Shown in pieces: positions 44,351 through 56,218 of a stretch of 64,000 bases of DNA; the first letter of the stretch is position 1; every line of letters begins with the position of its first letter. The notes below the pieces were generated by a model. The model did not search any database, was not told where the DNA came from, and worked only from the letters and a program-made list of their open reading frames with translations. Source of the DNA: Pinus tabuliformis (Eukaryota; Streptophyta; Pinopsida; Pinales; Pinaceae); assembly GCA_031772625.1 (NCBI GenBank), contig CM062816.1:1673361078-1673425077 (forward strand), given 5' to 3'. Both the position numbers and the translations under genes were made by a program.

Positions 44351-45779
44351 AGTCTTTAACAATTCATTCTATCTCGATTGAAAAAAACTTCACCATTAAT
44401 ATTCAAATTTTCACTCTCAACTCTAACTACAACCACTTGGCCTATACTTGACCACCACAAACTACAAAGAAAATAAATACCTAGACTTTCTGGGTGAGTA
44501 TCTCTTTGGTATTTGTTTAAATCAACTCTTTTTTTGAACACTCTAAGAAATATCACATTGTTCTCGACTAGTTTAGAGGAATTTTCTACTTTCTTCATAC
44601 AAGCCCAGTGCTCACAAGGTTAGGGGATTGATGCCATTTCATACCATTATGTTTTGGTAACAAAGAAATGCTTTGATATTCAAAATCGAATGAATTACAT
44701 GATGATGTGTAAGGAACCTTATCTCCCAAGTTTATTCTCAAACTTAGCCAAATAGTGAACAAATCACATCTTTAAAATTAGACTTAGACAAATAGTGGGA
44801 AAAATAATTCCTTTATGTAGCATGGGATTTAAAATGGTGGTGGTGCTCCCTCGTAGGTTGTGGGAATAACCCTACTATTCAATTCCCAAGATCTAATTCT
44901 ACATATTATGCAATCAAGTCATAGTCCAAACTCTTCAATGATTCTTTTAACCTTGATAATTCCCTTTGCTTCTCCTTAGAACACTTAGAACATTTTTTTT
45001 CACCTCATAACACTTCATTTTAGCCTTGGAATGCTTCATTTAAAACTCAAAACACTTCATTTCAATTCTCAGAATGCCTTCTTTGTTTCAATCTCAGAAT
45101 TCTTGTTTCAATTTGTAGTTTTCGTTTGAGAGCTCTATCAGTGAAATTATTGCAAGGAATGAACCTTAGCGCATGTGTATTTATATTGGTTTTTCATGTG
45201 TTCTTTTAAAGGGACCAACCTGTTCTAGGGCCAACTTGGCTAAAAGATTATGTACAAGGCTTATTTGATGAAGAATCATTTCCAACTTTGATCTGACATC
45301 TACGATATTGAATTTCCTTGACATGAATTCAACTTTCTGCCTACACATCTATCACTATGAACCATGTGCTCAGTTTCTAGAGTAAGGGAAGAAGTAACCA
45401 ACAACCAATATGACTCCTCCTTGATAAGGATGGGAACTTATTGGGTGCATTTTTAAACTGATTCCTAAGGAACTCCACAAAGATTACTATATTTAGCCAT
45501 CAACATTTGATCAGCTAGGATTTCCTCAACCAATTTAATGCTTCTAGCTAATTATAAAATAGGGAACCTTCAATTTACTAGTCTCCTCTATAAGTAGTTC
45601 AATTTCACTTAGTATCTAACTTTTTCTTGACAACTGAAACAGTGTATCAATGGATTCATCTTTGTAACACGTTGAAATGACTGGTCGTCCAAGATCCTCT
45701 TTGGTTGAATCCACTTATCCTGTGGCTTTGACATCAATGAATTCTCTCAATAATAATGGGAGGAAACATAGTGATTGGA
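44351..45779. other. No recognisable gene
   Basis: Possibly the remainder of the LTR-type element. Simple repetition of ACACTT(CA)TTT..A motifs near 44985-45065. No domain found. Confidence 0.4.
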
Positions 45780-46478
45780 CCCTAAAGTAATCTTTTTGTA
45801 ATACATGTATATGGAAAACACCTAAAACCACCATAAAATATCTCCCATGGTTATCCTAGCCTATCTTTGACTAGGGATATGGGTGACACTAGGGGACTTT
45901 TGGTACTAGCAACCTGATACATCAAGCCCCATACATTATTGGAAGAAACCTAAGCCTTACTTCATAAAGGAAGTTTATAAGAATCAATGTTCAAGAATGA
46001 CACCTTCATCGAGTAAACATAATCTCTTAAACATATCCTTACCCTGTATTTGTGGATATTAATGTGGGACACCACTAGAAGGCTTCAAGAACCAAATAGA
46101 GGCCACTAGGAAATAAAAATATTCAATGAAGAAAAATGAAGCATTGTGACATAATATAAAATTTCAATTCCAACTTCAATGATAAGGCCTCAAACCACCA
46201 CATGTAATGTCATGAGAGTACCATCTCCTTATTAGTTGGGATATGGGCATCAATAGAAGGCTTTAAACTCTAACTAAAAGTCTGATTTTATTAACCATGG
46301 TTGGGGGAGGAAGCTCAGGGATCAAGCCTTAAAGGTAGCTTCTTAAGTTGAAGGGACGTGAATAAGGATTTGAACCACATCATAGGACCTTTGTATGGGA
46401 TCTTATTCCTTTATGAGGGGATATCAAACCTATTGGAATCTATTTGGTATCAAATTTCAATCATAGTGCCTTAAACAT
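45780..46478. repeat. Degenerate tandem array, about 180-200 bp period
   Basis: A drifting sentence recurs: ATCCTAGCCTAT..TTGACTAGGGATATGGGTG near 45854, ATCCTTACCCTGTATTTGTGGATAT near 46037, ATCTCCTTATTAGTTGGGATATGGG near 46224, and ATCCTTAGCCTATGATTGGGGATG near 46674 inside the inverted repeat. Each is followed by ACTAG.AGG or similar. No coding potential. Confidence 0.55.
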
Positions 46479-47181
46479 GGTTGTGAGAGGAAACCCTAGC
46501 CTTAGGCCCCAAAATAAATATTATAAGTATCCAAGGAAAATAATATCACCTTAAACATCGACCTTAGGACCTTAGACTCAGTCAGGAATGGAAACATGAA
46601 CCTTAGGCTATAATGGAAGCTTATATCCATCTAGGGCCAAGAAGGATGCCCCTAACTACTACACATGATTATATCCTTAGCCTATGATTGGGGATGTAGT
46701 GCTAGGAGGTGGTTTTAGGTAGTAGGTGTGTGTCCCATGACCTTGTAAATGACTTAGGGAAGAAGGCCATGCATTAGGTCCTAATGAAAGCTTTCAGGCA
46801 TATCAATCATGGTCATATTTATATGCCTTAATTCTTTCTTTAGATCTTTGCATCTATTAAATATTTATTCAAGACCTAAGTAAGGACCTTCTTCCCTGGA
46901 TCATTTCCATCATCCTAGGAAACATACCTACTTCTTAAAACCACCTAATGGCATCAATTAGCCCATTCATAGGCCAAGGATATCCTTAAGAGGCCATGTG
47001 TGGTTATTTGAGGCATACATCTTGACCATGGATTAATAGGAGTTTCCATTACGGCCCAAGGTTCATGTTCCTTCCCATGACCATGTATAAGGACCCAAGA
47101 CCCATGTTTGAGGTGATAATATTGACCCTAGATGCTTAAAACCTTATTTTAGGACCTAATGATAGGGTTTTCCCTCCCAAC
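46479..47181. repeat. Long imperfect inverted repeat (foldback)
   Basis: The reverse complement of about 46860-47181 matches about 46479-46790. AAACCCTA.C.TTAGG.CC.AAAATAA, GAACATGAACCTT.GGC..TAATGGAA, ATATCCTT.GCCTATGA, GGTGGTTTTA.G.AGTAGGT and AGGGAAGAAGG appear in the same order in both. The loop is about 70 bp of AT-rich DNA. The arms are themselves made of the same tandem unit as the array to the left, so inversion of part of that array is the simplest origin. No terminal duplication seen. Confidence 0.65.
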
Positions 47182-49814
47182 TATTAAAATTCGTAGCTTA
47201 GGGTGTTGGAAAACAAGACAATACTGAGAGGGGTTGTGAACCAATATTATAGTAATTTTACCAATTTAAAATCTCTTTTCACTTTGTGTAAGAATAATAA
47301 CTCAATAAAGAGTACTTTCAACAATAACTTAAATAACCATAACAAATATCAACAATCACAATGTAACACCCAAAAACAAGTAACTTTCATAACTTCTCTT
47401 CAACTCATTCATAGGGAAAGTTACAACTGAATGGAGATACAACCCCAACTATTCTCCATCACCCATTGGAAGGAGCACCAAACCATAATCAGAAAGCTAC
47501 AACTTGCTTTAGACACTCACTATTCCATCGTTCATCCATTTTCACACTAGGATCAATCACTGCCTTCTCTTCTTTTAAAAAGAATTAAATCTTAGTGACC
47601 ACTCAAAAATCACCTTCACCATACTGACATCTCATTGCACCAGAAGCTCCATCTAAAAACAAATTGTGTGCATTATGCTTGATCAAACCTGCTTATAAAT
47701 AATTTGGCTTGATATTTTTTGATTCTTTTTATTTTCTTTAAATGTTGCATTCTTCCTTATTTTTTCCTTTGTCCTATTCATCTCAGTCTTCTAGACATGT
47801 TCTCTAGGTTATGTCACCTCAACAACCATTCTCTACCAGTTAAACTAAGTTTTTCTGCTTGTTTCAATTAATCTTCCTTTTTAACAGGTTTTACTTGTGG
47901 TTTGTTATTTTTTTGTACAATTAACTTTGGCTTAACTGCCCAATCTGCTACCAAACTGATAGTTACCCAACTTTTGGCCTTTAGCACCCTTTCGTTGACC
48001 CCTTTACTTGATTTCCTCCATAGAACTAGTATTTGTGAGAATTGGCTAGGCCATTGGGCGCTTAGCACTGTGAAGCCCTACACAAGTCAATTCCCTATGT
48101 CAACAGCTTCATGTCATTAGTCTCTCTTCTACGCGAAGAAACCACCCATCATCCCAAAGGTTGAAGCTTCCTATCTCTTGGTCCTTCTGTTTCTACACGA
48201 AACAATCCACACAGTTGGTGCTTAGACGTTCCCACAACCCTCACGTCTCTTTATTTCCTCCACGCCCTTGCTTTCTACCTATGGCATAGAGCCACGTGCA
48301 GGCACTTAGCCTAGTGCCCCCATCATCCTGGTGCTTTGTTTAACTATGTCTTTATTCACCCATCGGGGTCTTGTCGTAGGGTTAACATGTCCATGGGGAT
48401 CACCCAATGCTCATTTCATTGGTTTCTGCTCTACTTATGTGGTGCAGTGTCATCTGCCCGATAATGCCTCTTGTGCACAATTTTAAATCTTTTGTGCTCA
48501 TCCCTCCAGGATTTCATCACCATGATGTCACTCCTACCACGTGTTTACCTCTGAGTGGTGACACGTGTCACCTATAAAAGGGAAATTTGAGTGCCTAAAA
48601 CATTGAATCCACCTGCCACATATCCATGTTGACATCATCATTTATTCTCATCTAGGCCAATCACATGTTGCCACCTGTAATGTTGTCAGAGAGGAGAGAG
48701 GAGGTCCTTTATAATTTATTTTTCTAAAAAACAACTGGGTTCAGGACTTTTTTCCTCAACACCACTCTTGAGCTGATTGTGGTTTTGGGAGGAGTGTCCT
48801 TGGAGTAGCTCTCCATAGTTGATTTACATGATCAACTACATGGGAAACTACATACCATGACCACAAGGATCCTCTAAAGGGTTGCCTCCAGTGCCATCGA
48901 AAATTCATCACATGGCCTGGCCCTTTCCTCTTGGCACCTAGTTGTGTGTACCCTACACAAACTTTCGGTCCTCACCATCCGGGTTGCCTCCTCCAGGCCA
49001 TCTTCTATTGTGCGATCCACTACTCGCTCACCAATGGACAACACTTAGTTGTTGTGTCTTGGAGACTACTGCCCAGTTGCTTAGACTTGGGCACTAAAAC
49101 AATTCCGTCAGGGTGTATCCATCGGGGTAAATCTATTGGGTGGCCTCTACTTGTGATCCAACCCATTGTTTCCATGTCTTCCCAGATCTCTTTCTTAGAG
49201 ACTCCATTGGTCTTGGCACCAATTTAGGAACTTTTTCCAAATTTAGCTACACACCAAAGACTCCAACCATCATTAACTCTACTTTGAAGGCCTTGGGGTC
49301 ACCAAACTTTGACTGGCTCTATATTTTCATCTAGTAGGACATTTCGGGCCTTCCATATACTGTTAGAAAGATATTTTAGAGATCTATCCATATGAGTGGT
49401 TTCCATCTTCTCCTGATGTGATCTGCTGCTCCAAAATGGGCTCCAAATCCTCTACACCTTTGTACTACCATGTTGCTCCTTAACTTTTCTCCCTAAGACC
49501 TTCTTTGTCACCTGTGCCACTTATTGACTATAATGAATACTTTATTTCCATCAATGACAACATATTCCAACATAGGGATGTATTTCCTTAAATAAAATTG
49601 CATTTCTGGCAATTCTGGAGTGACTTTCTAATTATAGAATGTCATGGATAGCATCTCAAGTATGATTTACCAAAAATAGTAAATCACCTTGCATCAATTG
49701 GTAGTCAAGTATAGTTGAAGGAAAGTCACTTAACTTATCATTAATCAATCTTAATAGTTCAATCTTAACTTAATGATCGATATTATTAATATTATTATTA
49801 CTATCATTTATGAT
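47182..49814. other. No recognisable gene
   Basis: Starts with an LTR-like TGTTGGAAAAC at 47204 related to 43953. GC rises between 47900 and 49450, but open frames there (for example 48931-49227) show no domain and no counterpart elsewhere in the window. A short AT trinucleotide run lies near 49785. Confidence 0.45.
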
Positions 49815-50097
49815 TGTTAGGTCACTATACTACTAGTGTAACCCCTTATTGTTACTAGTGCAACCCCCTTATTATATTGTTGTTCCCATCTATTCCCCAT
49901 ATTGTTACTATTGTGCTTCATAGAAGCCCACTATTGTTATTGGTGTACCCTTACATTATTATTGTTATGTTGGCTCTGCTTATATTATGACCCCTTAGAC
50001 TCCTATATATATAGAAAGGAGGTTTCTCCCTCGAAGAGGCTTATTTTGAAGGTGTTCATTTCTCTTTTCTATCTTTTTGTGAGTTGGTTTCATAACA
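49815..50097 (+). repeat. G1 5' LTR with internal deletion
   Basis: TGTTAGGTCAC to TTTCATAACA, 283 bp against 333-334 in other copies. CCTATATATATAG TATA element near 50010. Followed by TTGTATCAGAGC (50100-50111), one mismatch from the initiator tRNA-Met primer site. Confidence 0.88.
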
Positions 50098-50136
50098 TTT
50101 TGTATCAGAGCTTTGGATTTTAGAGTTTCATTGCTC

Positions 50137-50510
50137 CAAACAAGTCATTGTGGAATTTTCGCTATAGCTTTATTTATGCGATGTTTCAGAAGCTAAAAAA
50201 AACCCATCTGAGACGAAATCTCGATGAACCTTGGGTCTAAATTTCAGATCTTGGCTCGCTATATTTTCAGAGATATGATCTAAGGAAGTTAGGGTTTTTG
50301 CAAGCTCTAGAATTCCATCTCAAACAGGTCATCGTAGAATTTTTGTTATAATTGTTCTTCTACAAAGTTATAAACTCAAAAATTAAAACCCATTTGAGAC
50401 GAAAACTTGGTGAAGCTCGGATCCAAATTTCGGATATTGTTTCACTATATTTTGAGAGATACAGTCCAAGACATTTAAAGTTTTTGTAGTCTCCCGAATT
50501 ACATCCCAAA
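50137..50510 (+). repeat. About 185-bp tandem duplication in G1 leader
   Basis: CCAAACAAGTCATTGTGGAA at 50137, TCAAACAGGTCATCGTAGAA near 50321 and CCAAACAGGTGATGTTGGGA near 50507 start successive units. Each runs through CCCAT.TGAGACGAAA and ACTATATTTT.AGAGATA. Two full units and the start of a third. The deleted G1 copy (12770-13020) has about one and a half. Confidence 0.75.
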
Positions 50511-50868
50511 CAGGTGATGTTGGGAAAATTGTTATAACTTTCCTTCTGATAATCAAATTGAAATTTCGTAATAATTTATAGAAAGCGGATGGCCTGTAGA
50601 TTACTGTGTATTAGTTTCAGGTCTGAAGGTGGAAACAGTGACACATGGCACTTCCTACAAGTTCGCTCTTCTAACAAGGTATATAATCAGGTCATCTTAG
50701 GTGATTGTGAATAAATATTTCTTGGAGAATCAAATTTTGATTAGACTAGTGGCATTGGAAAGAGGATGTAGAGGGATACTACAAGTCACAATTTCAAAAT
50801 TGGGAGATTCGAAATTATAGAGTTACAGTCGTTTCAAGATCGAGCTTCTAAAATCAAGAAAAGGAGAT

Positions 50869-51635
50869 ATGAGGAAGTTTGATGGCAAGGATCCGATAAA
50901 TTGGATACTACAGATGGAGCAATATTTTGTTCTACATGAGGTGCAACTGTTACAAAAGGTACATATTGCATCTTTATATTTAGAACCGAATCAATTTTTA
51001 TGGTATAAAGGTCTTTGTTCTTGTAAACCACTTGTCACGGGGTCATTTTTTACGGAGGAAATGATAGCACATTATGAGGATACAAAGAGAAACACCTTCT
51101 TTAGCCAATTGATAAATCTCAAACAAGAGGGTTCAAAGGCAGAGCACATTGAGGACTTAAAAATTTGAATATAAGGGTATATGACATTCTAGAGAAGCAA
51201 TGGATTGATGTCTTCATAGGGACTTTAAAGGATAAAATTTAACATGAGGTTCATCTTTGGGAACCTGATTCATTGGAGAAGACATTCAGGTTGGCAAGAA
51301 AAATTGAAAGCGGAATTATGGAAACAATGAATCCTACCACTCACAACTATAAATATGGAAGTGTTTTTTCTCTTAGCCTTTCACAACCTACAAGGTTTAC
51401 ACAACAACAATTGGAAGAAAAAGAGAAAAAGGGCTTTGTTACAGTTGTGATAACAAATACACTAAAGGTCATAAGTGTGTTGAGAAGAAAATATTTTACA
51501 TAGACTGTGAAGAGGAGAAAGAAAAGGATCAAGAAACGTCAAAATAAGAGGATATACACTGGGAACCAACCCTAGAGAAAGAACAAATGAATCTGACCAT
51601 ATCTTGCACTGCATTTGTAGGAATTACCACTCCTC
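50869..51635 (+). pseudogene. G1 gag fragment
   Basis: Starts MRKFDGKDPINWILQMEQYF as in other G1 copies, and continues through TEEMIAHYEDTKRNTFFSQL with a frameshift near 51165. WIDVFIGTLKDKI and SLEKTFRLARKIES follow. The zinc-knuckle region is frameshifted near 51425. It ends in the TISCTAFVGITTP segment at the truncation point. Unlike the G1 derivative at 10621-13376, the central capsid part is retained. Confidence 0.88.
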
Positions 51636-51636
51636 A

Positions 51637-52830
51637 TTGGCGATGTTTGAAAACCTTTTACCCAAATCAATGTTAATATAGCATTGGGTCTCCAAGAAAA
51701 TATTTAATTATTGGTTCCTCAAGGTTGCTTCTGAAATCCTGAAATATTGTCAGTGGGATGTTATCATTTTGCAAATAGATAAAATCATTTTTTGTGAAGC
51801 TAAGGTTGATTCTACTCTCGTGATGGAAACTAATATATTTCAAATTTGAGGTGAATTAAATGAACCTCTTCTTGCTTCTTGAAATGTCTTGAAAACTCAT
51901 TGTCATCAACTATTCAACTTTGTGGCAATCTTTGAGTAGTTGAAGATTAATTTTTGTTTTGTGTGTGTCGTAACTCTAGTGTGATGGTGTTTTTGGCATA
52001 CTAGTACATTATTCTATGAATAGAATTATTTCACTCATTTCTCTTCTTGTTGGCACAATGGGTAGATATCTAAGGTTCTATCTGATATCGATAAGTTAAA
52101 GTGTTGTTCCTTCACTTGTCTTAGAGAATTCTTATTTGTTTTCCTATGGTTTTATTGTAGATTTGCAATTCCATGGAAGCTATTGTGTTGAGTCTAGGGA
52201 AGTTAGTATTGGTTCATTTGTTATGGTTTCCTTTTCATGTGTTCATGTAAATGAATAAGCATTTTTTAATTGGCTTACCGATTATGATGGTAAAAGGTTC
52301 CTCGTCTAGTTTTTTTTTTAAATGACTGCCTATATATGCAATTTCAAGGACTATGATAACTCCTCACATAATTCTTTAAAGGGTGCTAACTCAATGGAAG
52401 AGAACTTGTCTTGTGAGCAGGAGATTGATACAATTCCATTGTGCCCTAACATGAATTAATCAATGATGTGTAGTTTATTTTTAATTAAATACATTTTATA
52501 TTAATTTATTTCAATAGTGAGATATTTTTCTAGATTCATTGTTTTAAAGTCTATAAAGAGACAAAAATAATATTGTGTTGTCTTTAAATCCAATTTTTGT
52601 CTCAAGAGAGACACTAGCTAGGATTAAAGACTTATGTCTTTCTAAAGACAATATATCTTCATTGTCTCTAGAAAGACAAAAATTAAATTGGCTCCTAAGA
52701 AACAATAATTCGCCGACTTAAAAACAATATTTAAGACAATTCAAAATTTTTATTTAAATATTATCTTGAAACCCCTTACGGGTAACCAAACTTATTTTCA
52801 AGAAAAATTATTTTAAATATTATCTTTTTT
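51637..52830 (-). repeat. Dispersed repeat Rep-B, copy 2
   Basis: Inverted match to 9035-10255 (see there). The left end abuts truncated G1 gag, and the right end abuts the T-run that marks the 3' end of the LINE. Conserved blocks include AAAACCTTTTACCCAAATCAATG near 51650 and the CATTGTGCCCTAACATGAATTAATC type block near 52437. Confidence 0.8.
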
Positions 52831-53366
52831 TTGTGTAAATCAGCATTTTATATTAAAACAGTGATACATATTTACAAAATGGTCTGCTCATGCAGATAAA
52901 GGACTGCTTTCCTAATCCGCATAGACCTCGTTATGACCAAAAAGAACTTCAACAAAACCCCAGAGCGCACCATGCAGGGTGGCAGGGACAATCAGGGGTT
53001 GACAAAACCAACAATGACCAAACTGAGACCCACATAGAGCCATGGACGGCTAGAGAAGAAAACAGAAAAAACTGACAAAACGAATGAATTCCAAGGTCAA
53101 CGATCACCCATATAGACCCATGCTGCAGGAACTCATCCAATGCTTGCAGCATAGAGCCGTTACATCTCGAGAACCACATAATTATTGGAGGGTTCCTGAC
53201 CAGTCGGAGCCTTGGCTCTGCCCACCTGAGATGGCACTGGAAATGTGCTCTGACTGTTGCCTGTGTTCCCCTCCACCCTTTCCCCAACACTCCTGGTTTC
53301 TTGACATATGGAATGACGTAGAAGACTGATCAAGACCGTAAGTTTCTTGGAAATGCTATCGAATTT

Positions 53367-54038
53367 CTACTCTAGGCCGCTAATTTTAAAGTCCAGGCCT
53401 TCCAAGATCGCCACATGCTCCGCAGAAGTTATAGCAATTTCTTGTTGCGCCTGTCGAACCTGGCTGATGTAGTCACCCTGCATGCTTATGGCCTTAGCCA
53501 ACATCGTTTTCATTCTCCAAATTTCCACTTGTGTGTGGACATATTGGGTGGCTCGCGTTGTGAATGTGCCCGGGTCCTGTACCCATTCCATATCCTTCTC
53601 CAAATCATGCACTTCTAGGTTCTCCTCTTCCTCAGTTACGACGGCCTCCAGCTCCTCAATCTTGCATTTTTCATTTTGAGAGGTCCTTGTTTCATAGGCT
53701 TCCCGAGCCTGTCTAGGATCTCGGTTGGCCGATGCATTTCTGCTTCCATCACCGGCCATTGTCTCAAACTCAAGCACTAAACAACACCGTGTTCTAAGGG
53801 CCGAGGAAAAGAAATTCAGCCAGCTAACCGAATACACCATGGTGCTACCGTTACTAGGGACCAAAGATATATAGGGGAGAGTAGGTGATTCACTTGATGC
53901 ATTCCATCTTATCACCCGCTGCCCGCAAATTCCGTCATAATTATCCTTACTTCGTGGTTCATATTTTCGATGATGGCTCAGATTTCTGCTCTTATGTTTG
54001 CCTCTCTTGAACTTCTCCGAAGCGTGCCAAATGTCCAT
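53367..54038 (-). CDS. Uncharacterised 223-aa coiled-coil ORF 3' of LINE RNase H
   Basis: Open for 223 codons. From a second possible start, MAGDGSRNASANRDPRQARE, it becomes strongly helical: KIEELEAVVTEEEENLEVHD, TRATQYVHTQVEIWRMKT, ISQVRQAQQEIAITSAEH, then a stop (TAG) in ISGLE-stop-KFDSISKKL. The same frame continues beyond the stop for about 60 residues. A later hydrophobic stretch (FVLSVFSVFSSRPWLYVGLS) lies in a frame ending near 52960. The section before MAGDG looks less protein-like, so the true start may be the internal Met near 53758. No zinc knuckle or catalytic motif. Function unknown. It could be a captured gene piece or a third LINE ORF. Confidence 0.5.
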   Translation of the reverse strand: MDIWHASEKFKRGKHKSRNLSHHRKYEPRSKDNYDGICGQRVIRWNASSESPTLPYISLVPSNGSTMVYSVSWLNFFSSALRTRCCLVLEFETMAGDGSRNASANRDPRQAREAYETRTSQNEKCKIEELEAVVTEEEENLEVHDLEKDMEWVQDPGTFTTRATQYVHTQVEIWRMKTMLAKAISMQGDYISQVRQAQQEIAITSAEHVAILEGLDFKISGLE

Positions 54039-54251
54039 GCTTCTATAAGGGCGTCAATAGCGCTCATACTTTTCAATTATGGAGTTGATGGGAGTGACTC
54101 CCGCCTGCTTGTACATTGAATGCCCATTTCCTACCTATCCTTCATTCTTTTGCCGACCCTTAATTCTCCCCGCAGTACGATTGAACGTAATCATATCTCA
54201 ATACCTGTATAGAGCGCCGTCCCTCTGTCCTTATCTTTCATTCACCATATC

Positions 54252-54968
54252 CTACCTCGAGAGTAGGGTACACTTGTTTCTTACTTCTGGGCAGGTGATG
54301 TCCTGCCAACAGGTGTCCATGATGCTGGTGGGGTTCTCTATACCATAATTTTCAAGATGGTCAGCAACTGTATTGGCTTTGCGGTGAATAACCTGAAAGA
54401 TTAAACCTTTCAAACGCCCAAGATGTTCGGCTATACTTTCTGTTACTTTGGCCAGTCGCCAATGCTGTGTAACTTTGCTTGCTTTAGCTCCTGCATACAT
54501 CCTTCTGGCTGCTGTAATTGCGAGCTGGGAGTCCCCTTCTACCACTGCTGCACCCGCCTGTAATTTCCTAAGAATTCTAAGACCCTGTTCCATCGCTAAG
54601 AACTCCATCTCATTATTGGTTCCTTCCCTTAAGGCTCTGCTATAGATGTGCTAAATTTCTCCTTCATTGTTCCTGAGAATGCCTCTGATGCCGGCCATAC
54701 CTGGATTACCCCGCGACGCACCGTCGAAATTTAGCTTGAGGAAGCCTGAAGGTGGTCGTTTCCAGATGCTCAAAGTGGTGTTTATCTCCTGTTGGCGATT
54801 CACGGTAGCTGCGAAGGTTCCTTTATCTAGGTTGAAAGCTTTCAAGATTTGTAAGTCCCCATTTGATGCTTTATTATCTTTTTCTGGTCTGCCTTTGACA
54901 AGAACCAATTGCCTGATATTTTGTGTGATAATTTCTTTAGAGTGATTTATGTCTCTGGTTTCGTTCAA
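54252..54968 (-). pseudogene. LINE RNase H domain
   Basis: Type I RNase H, the domain that removes RNA from the RNA-DNA hybrid. All four acidic catalytic positions are visible in order: LNFDGASRGNPG, NNEMEFLAMEQ, VVEGDSQLAI and NTVADHLENYG. One stop in GEI-stop-HIYSRAL (fits Gln CAG to TAG) splits it at 54648-54650. Both halves share one frame. The preceding residues (KRPPSGFLKLN) link to the RT zinc-binding region. Confidence 0.88.
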
Positions 54969-54969
54969 G

Positions 54970-55749
54970 AATACTCTCCTATTCCTTTCTTTCTAGATTG
55001 ACCAAGTAATAAACCCTGGCATGGTTTTCCAAATGATGTTTACCATTTGATTACTAGAGAAATTGCCCCGCCAATTTTCGATGGTTTCTTGGATGGAGTC
55101 TCTTGTTCTGTCCATTTGCTGCAAAGTTTTTTTCCGCCCAATTCCACAGGAGGTTTGCTGTATCACATGTGTTGAATAGATGATTCATTGTTTCTTCTTC
55201 CTTTTTGCACATGGGGCATCTAGATGGGCCACAGAACCCTTTCTTTCAGAGATTCTCCCAAGTGAGAGTTTTCCTGTGCATTAAGAGCCAGAGGAAGGTT
55301 TTAATTTTCAGCCATAACAGAGAATCCCAGACCTTGTTGCTCCATTTCACCTTTTCTTCTTGCTCCGAATCTTCGATACAGTTTCAGGCTTCTTTGAGCG
55401 TGAAATTTCCCCTCCTTGCTTTCCTCATCTTAGTTGGTCGTTGTCTTCTGCCATTCTAATTCTTCTTTTGTTTAACAATGTTTGCAAGTCCCTAATGTCA
55501 TTGTTTGCTTCGGTCATGTTCTTTGTTTCATTGACTGCCCAAGTTCTCCACTCCGGGTCCCTATTATTAGGAGTCCAATAATGATTCACCATTGTTCTCC
55601 CAAGCTCCTGGTAATTTCTTTGAAGACCTGCAAACTCAGGCCTTTCTAACTTGGGGAGTTGTTGCCAAGCATCCTCCCAAAAAAAGCAGTTTTTTCATTG
55701 TGAATTTCCCAGAAGCTATTCTCCTGTATAATGTCTCGATTTTTCCTTG
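54970..55749 (-). pseudogene. LINE RT zinc-binding region remnant
   Basis: Minus-strand pieces include a CPMCKKEEETM-like Cys pair (about 55215) and the W-rich linker seen after the thumb of plant L1 RTs. Many frameshifts and stops. Ends at the copia-2 insertion. Confidence 0.6.
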
Positions 55750-55754
55750 CTAGG

Positions 55755-56206
55755 TGTTAGGATATTCCGACACATAGGAAATAGTTAAGTACAACTTGGT
55801 CTAGTATAGAGTTAGGTATAGAGTTAGGTAAAGTGTGTTTCTTTACCTTGTACATTTTGTAACTTACAAGCTGACGGTCACGATATGTAGTGATCCGACG
55901 GTTCATTCTCTCCTCGGTATTACCGACACTTGATTCGTGGCTTGACACCCAATTGGTCCATGATTTCTATTTAAATCGCATGGAGGGTCATTTGTAGGGT
56001 AATCCGTGCATGAGAGAAGCTTATGTAAATTTTCATTCATTTATTAATAAATTGCCTGAAGTGGCCGCGTTGGCTTAGGCCGTGGACTGTTTCCCTCTTT
56101 GAGGGTTTTAACCACGTCAAAAATACTGGTGTATTGATCTGCGATCTGGTTGTGAGCGGTGTCCTTTGGTGTTCTGTCTGAGGAACTTACCCTATAAATT
56201 CCTACA
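55755..56206 (+). repeat. 5' LTR of copia-2
   Basis: TGTTAGGATATTCC to AATTCCTACA. TCTATTTAAA near 55966 is a TATA-like site. A short direct repeat GAGTTAGGTATAGAGTTAGGT lies near 55806. Confidence 0.95.
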
Positions 56207-56218
56207 TGGTACCAGAGC
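56207..56218 (+). promoter_or_regulatory. Primer-binding site of copia-2
   Basis: TGGTACCAGAGC abuts the LTR. One base differs from the initiator tRNA-Met complement. Confidence 0.9.

Larger units (their letters stand above)
49815..51636 (+). mobile_element. 5' portion of a G1 gypsy element, 3'-truncated
   Basis: 5' LTR, primer site, leader and gag of family G1 in plus orientation. The G1 match breaks at GAATTACCACTCCTCA (51636), inside the segment before the protease, where Rep-B sequence begins. No pol remains. Confidence 0.9.
52831..55749 (-). mobile_element. L1-type LINE, 3' part
   Basis: Minus-strand order toward the 3' end: RT zinc-binding region (55749-54970), RNase H (54968-54252), an extra ORF (54038-53367), 3' tail, then an A-run (plus-strand T8 at 52825-52832). 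The 5' part resumes at 61818 beyond copia-2. Plant L1 elements often carry RNase H after RT. The extra downstream ORF is not typical. Confidence 0.85.

Noticed and set aside
48931-49334. Overlapping open frames in the GC-richer spacer
   Set aside because: No recognisable domain, no splice context, and residue pattern typical of chance frames.
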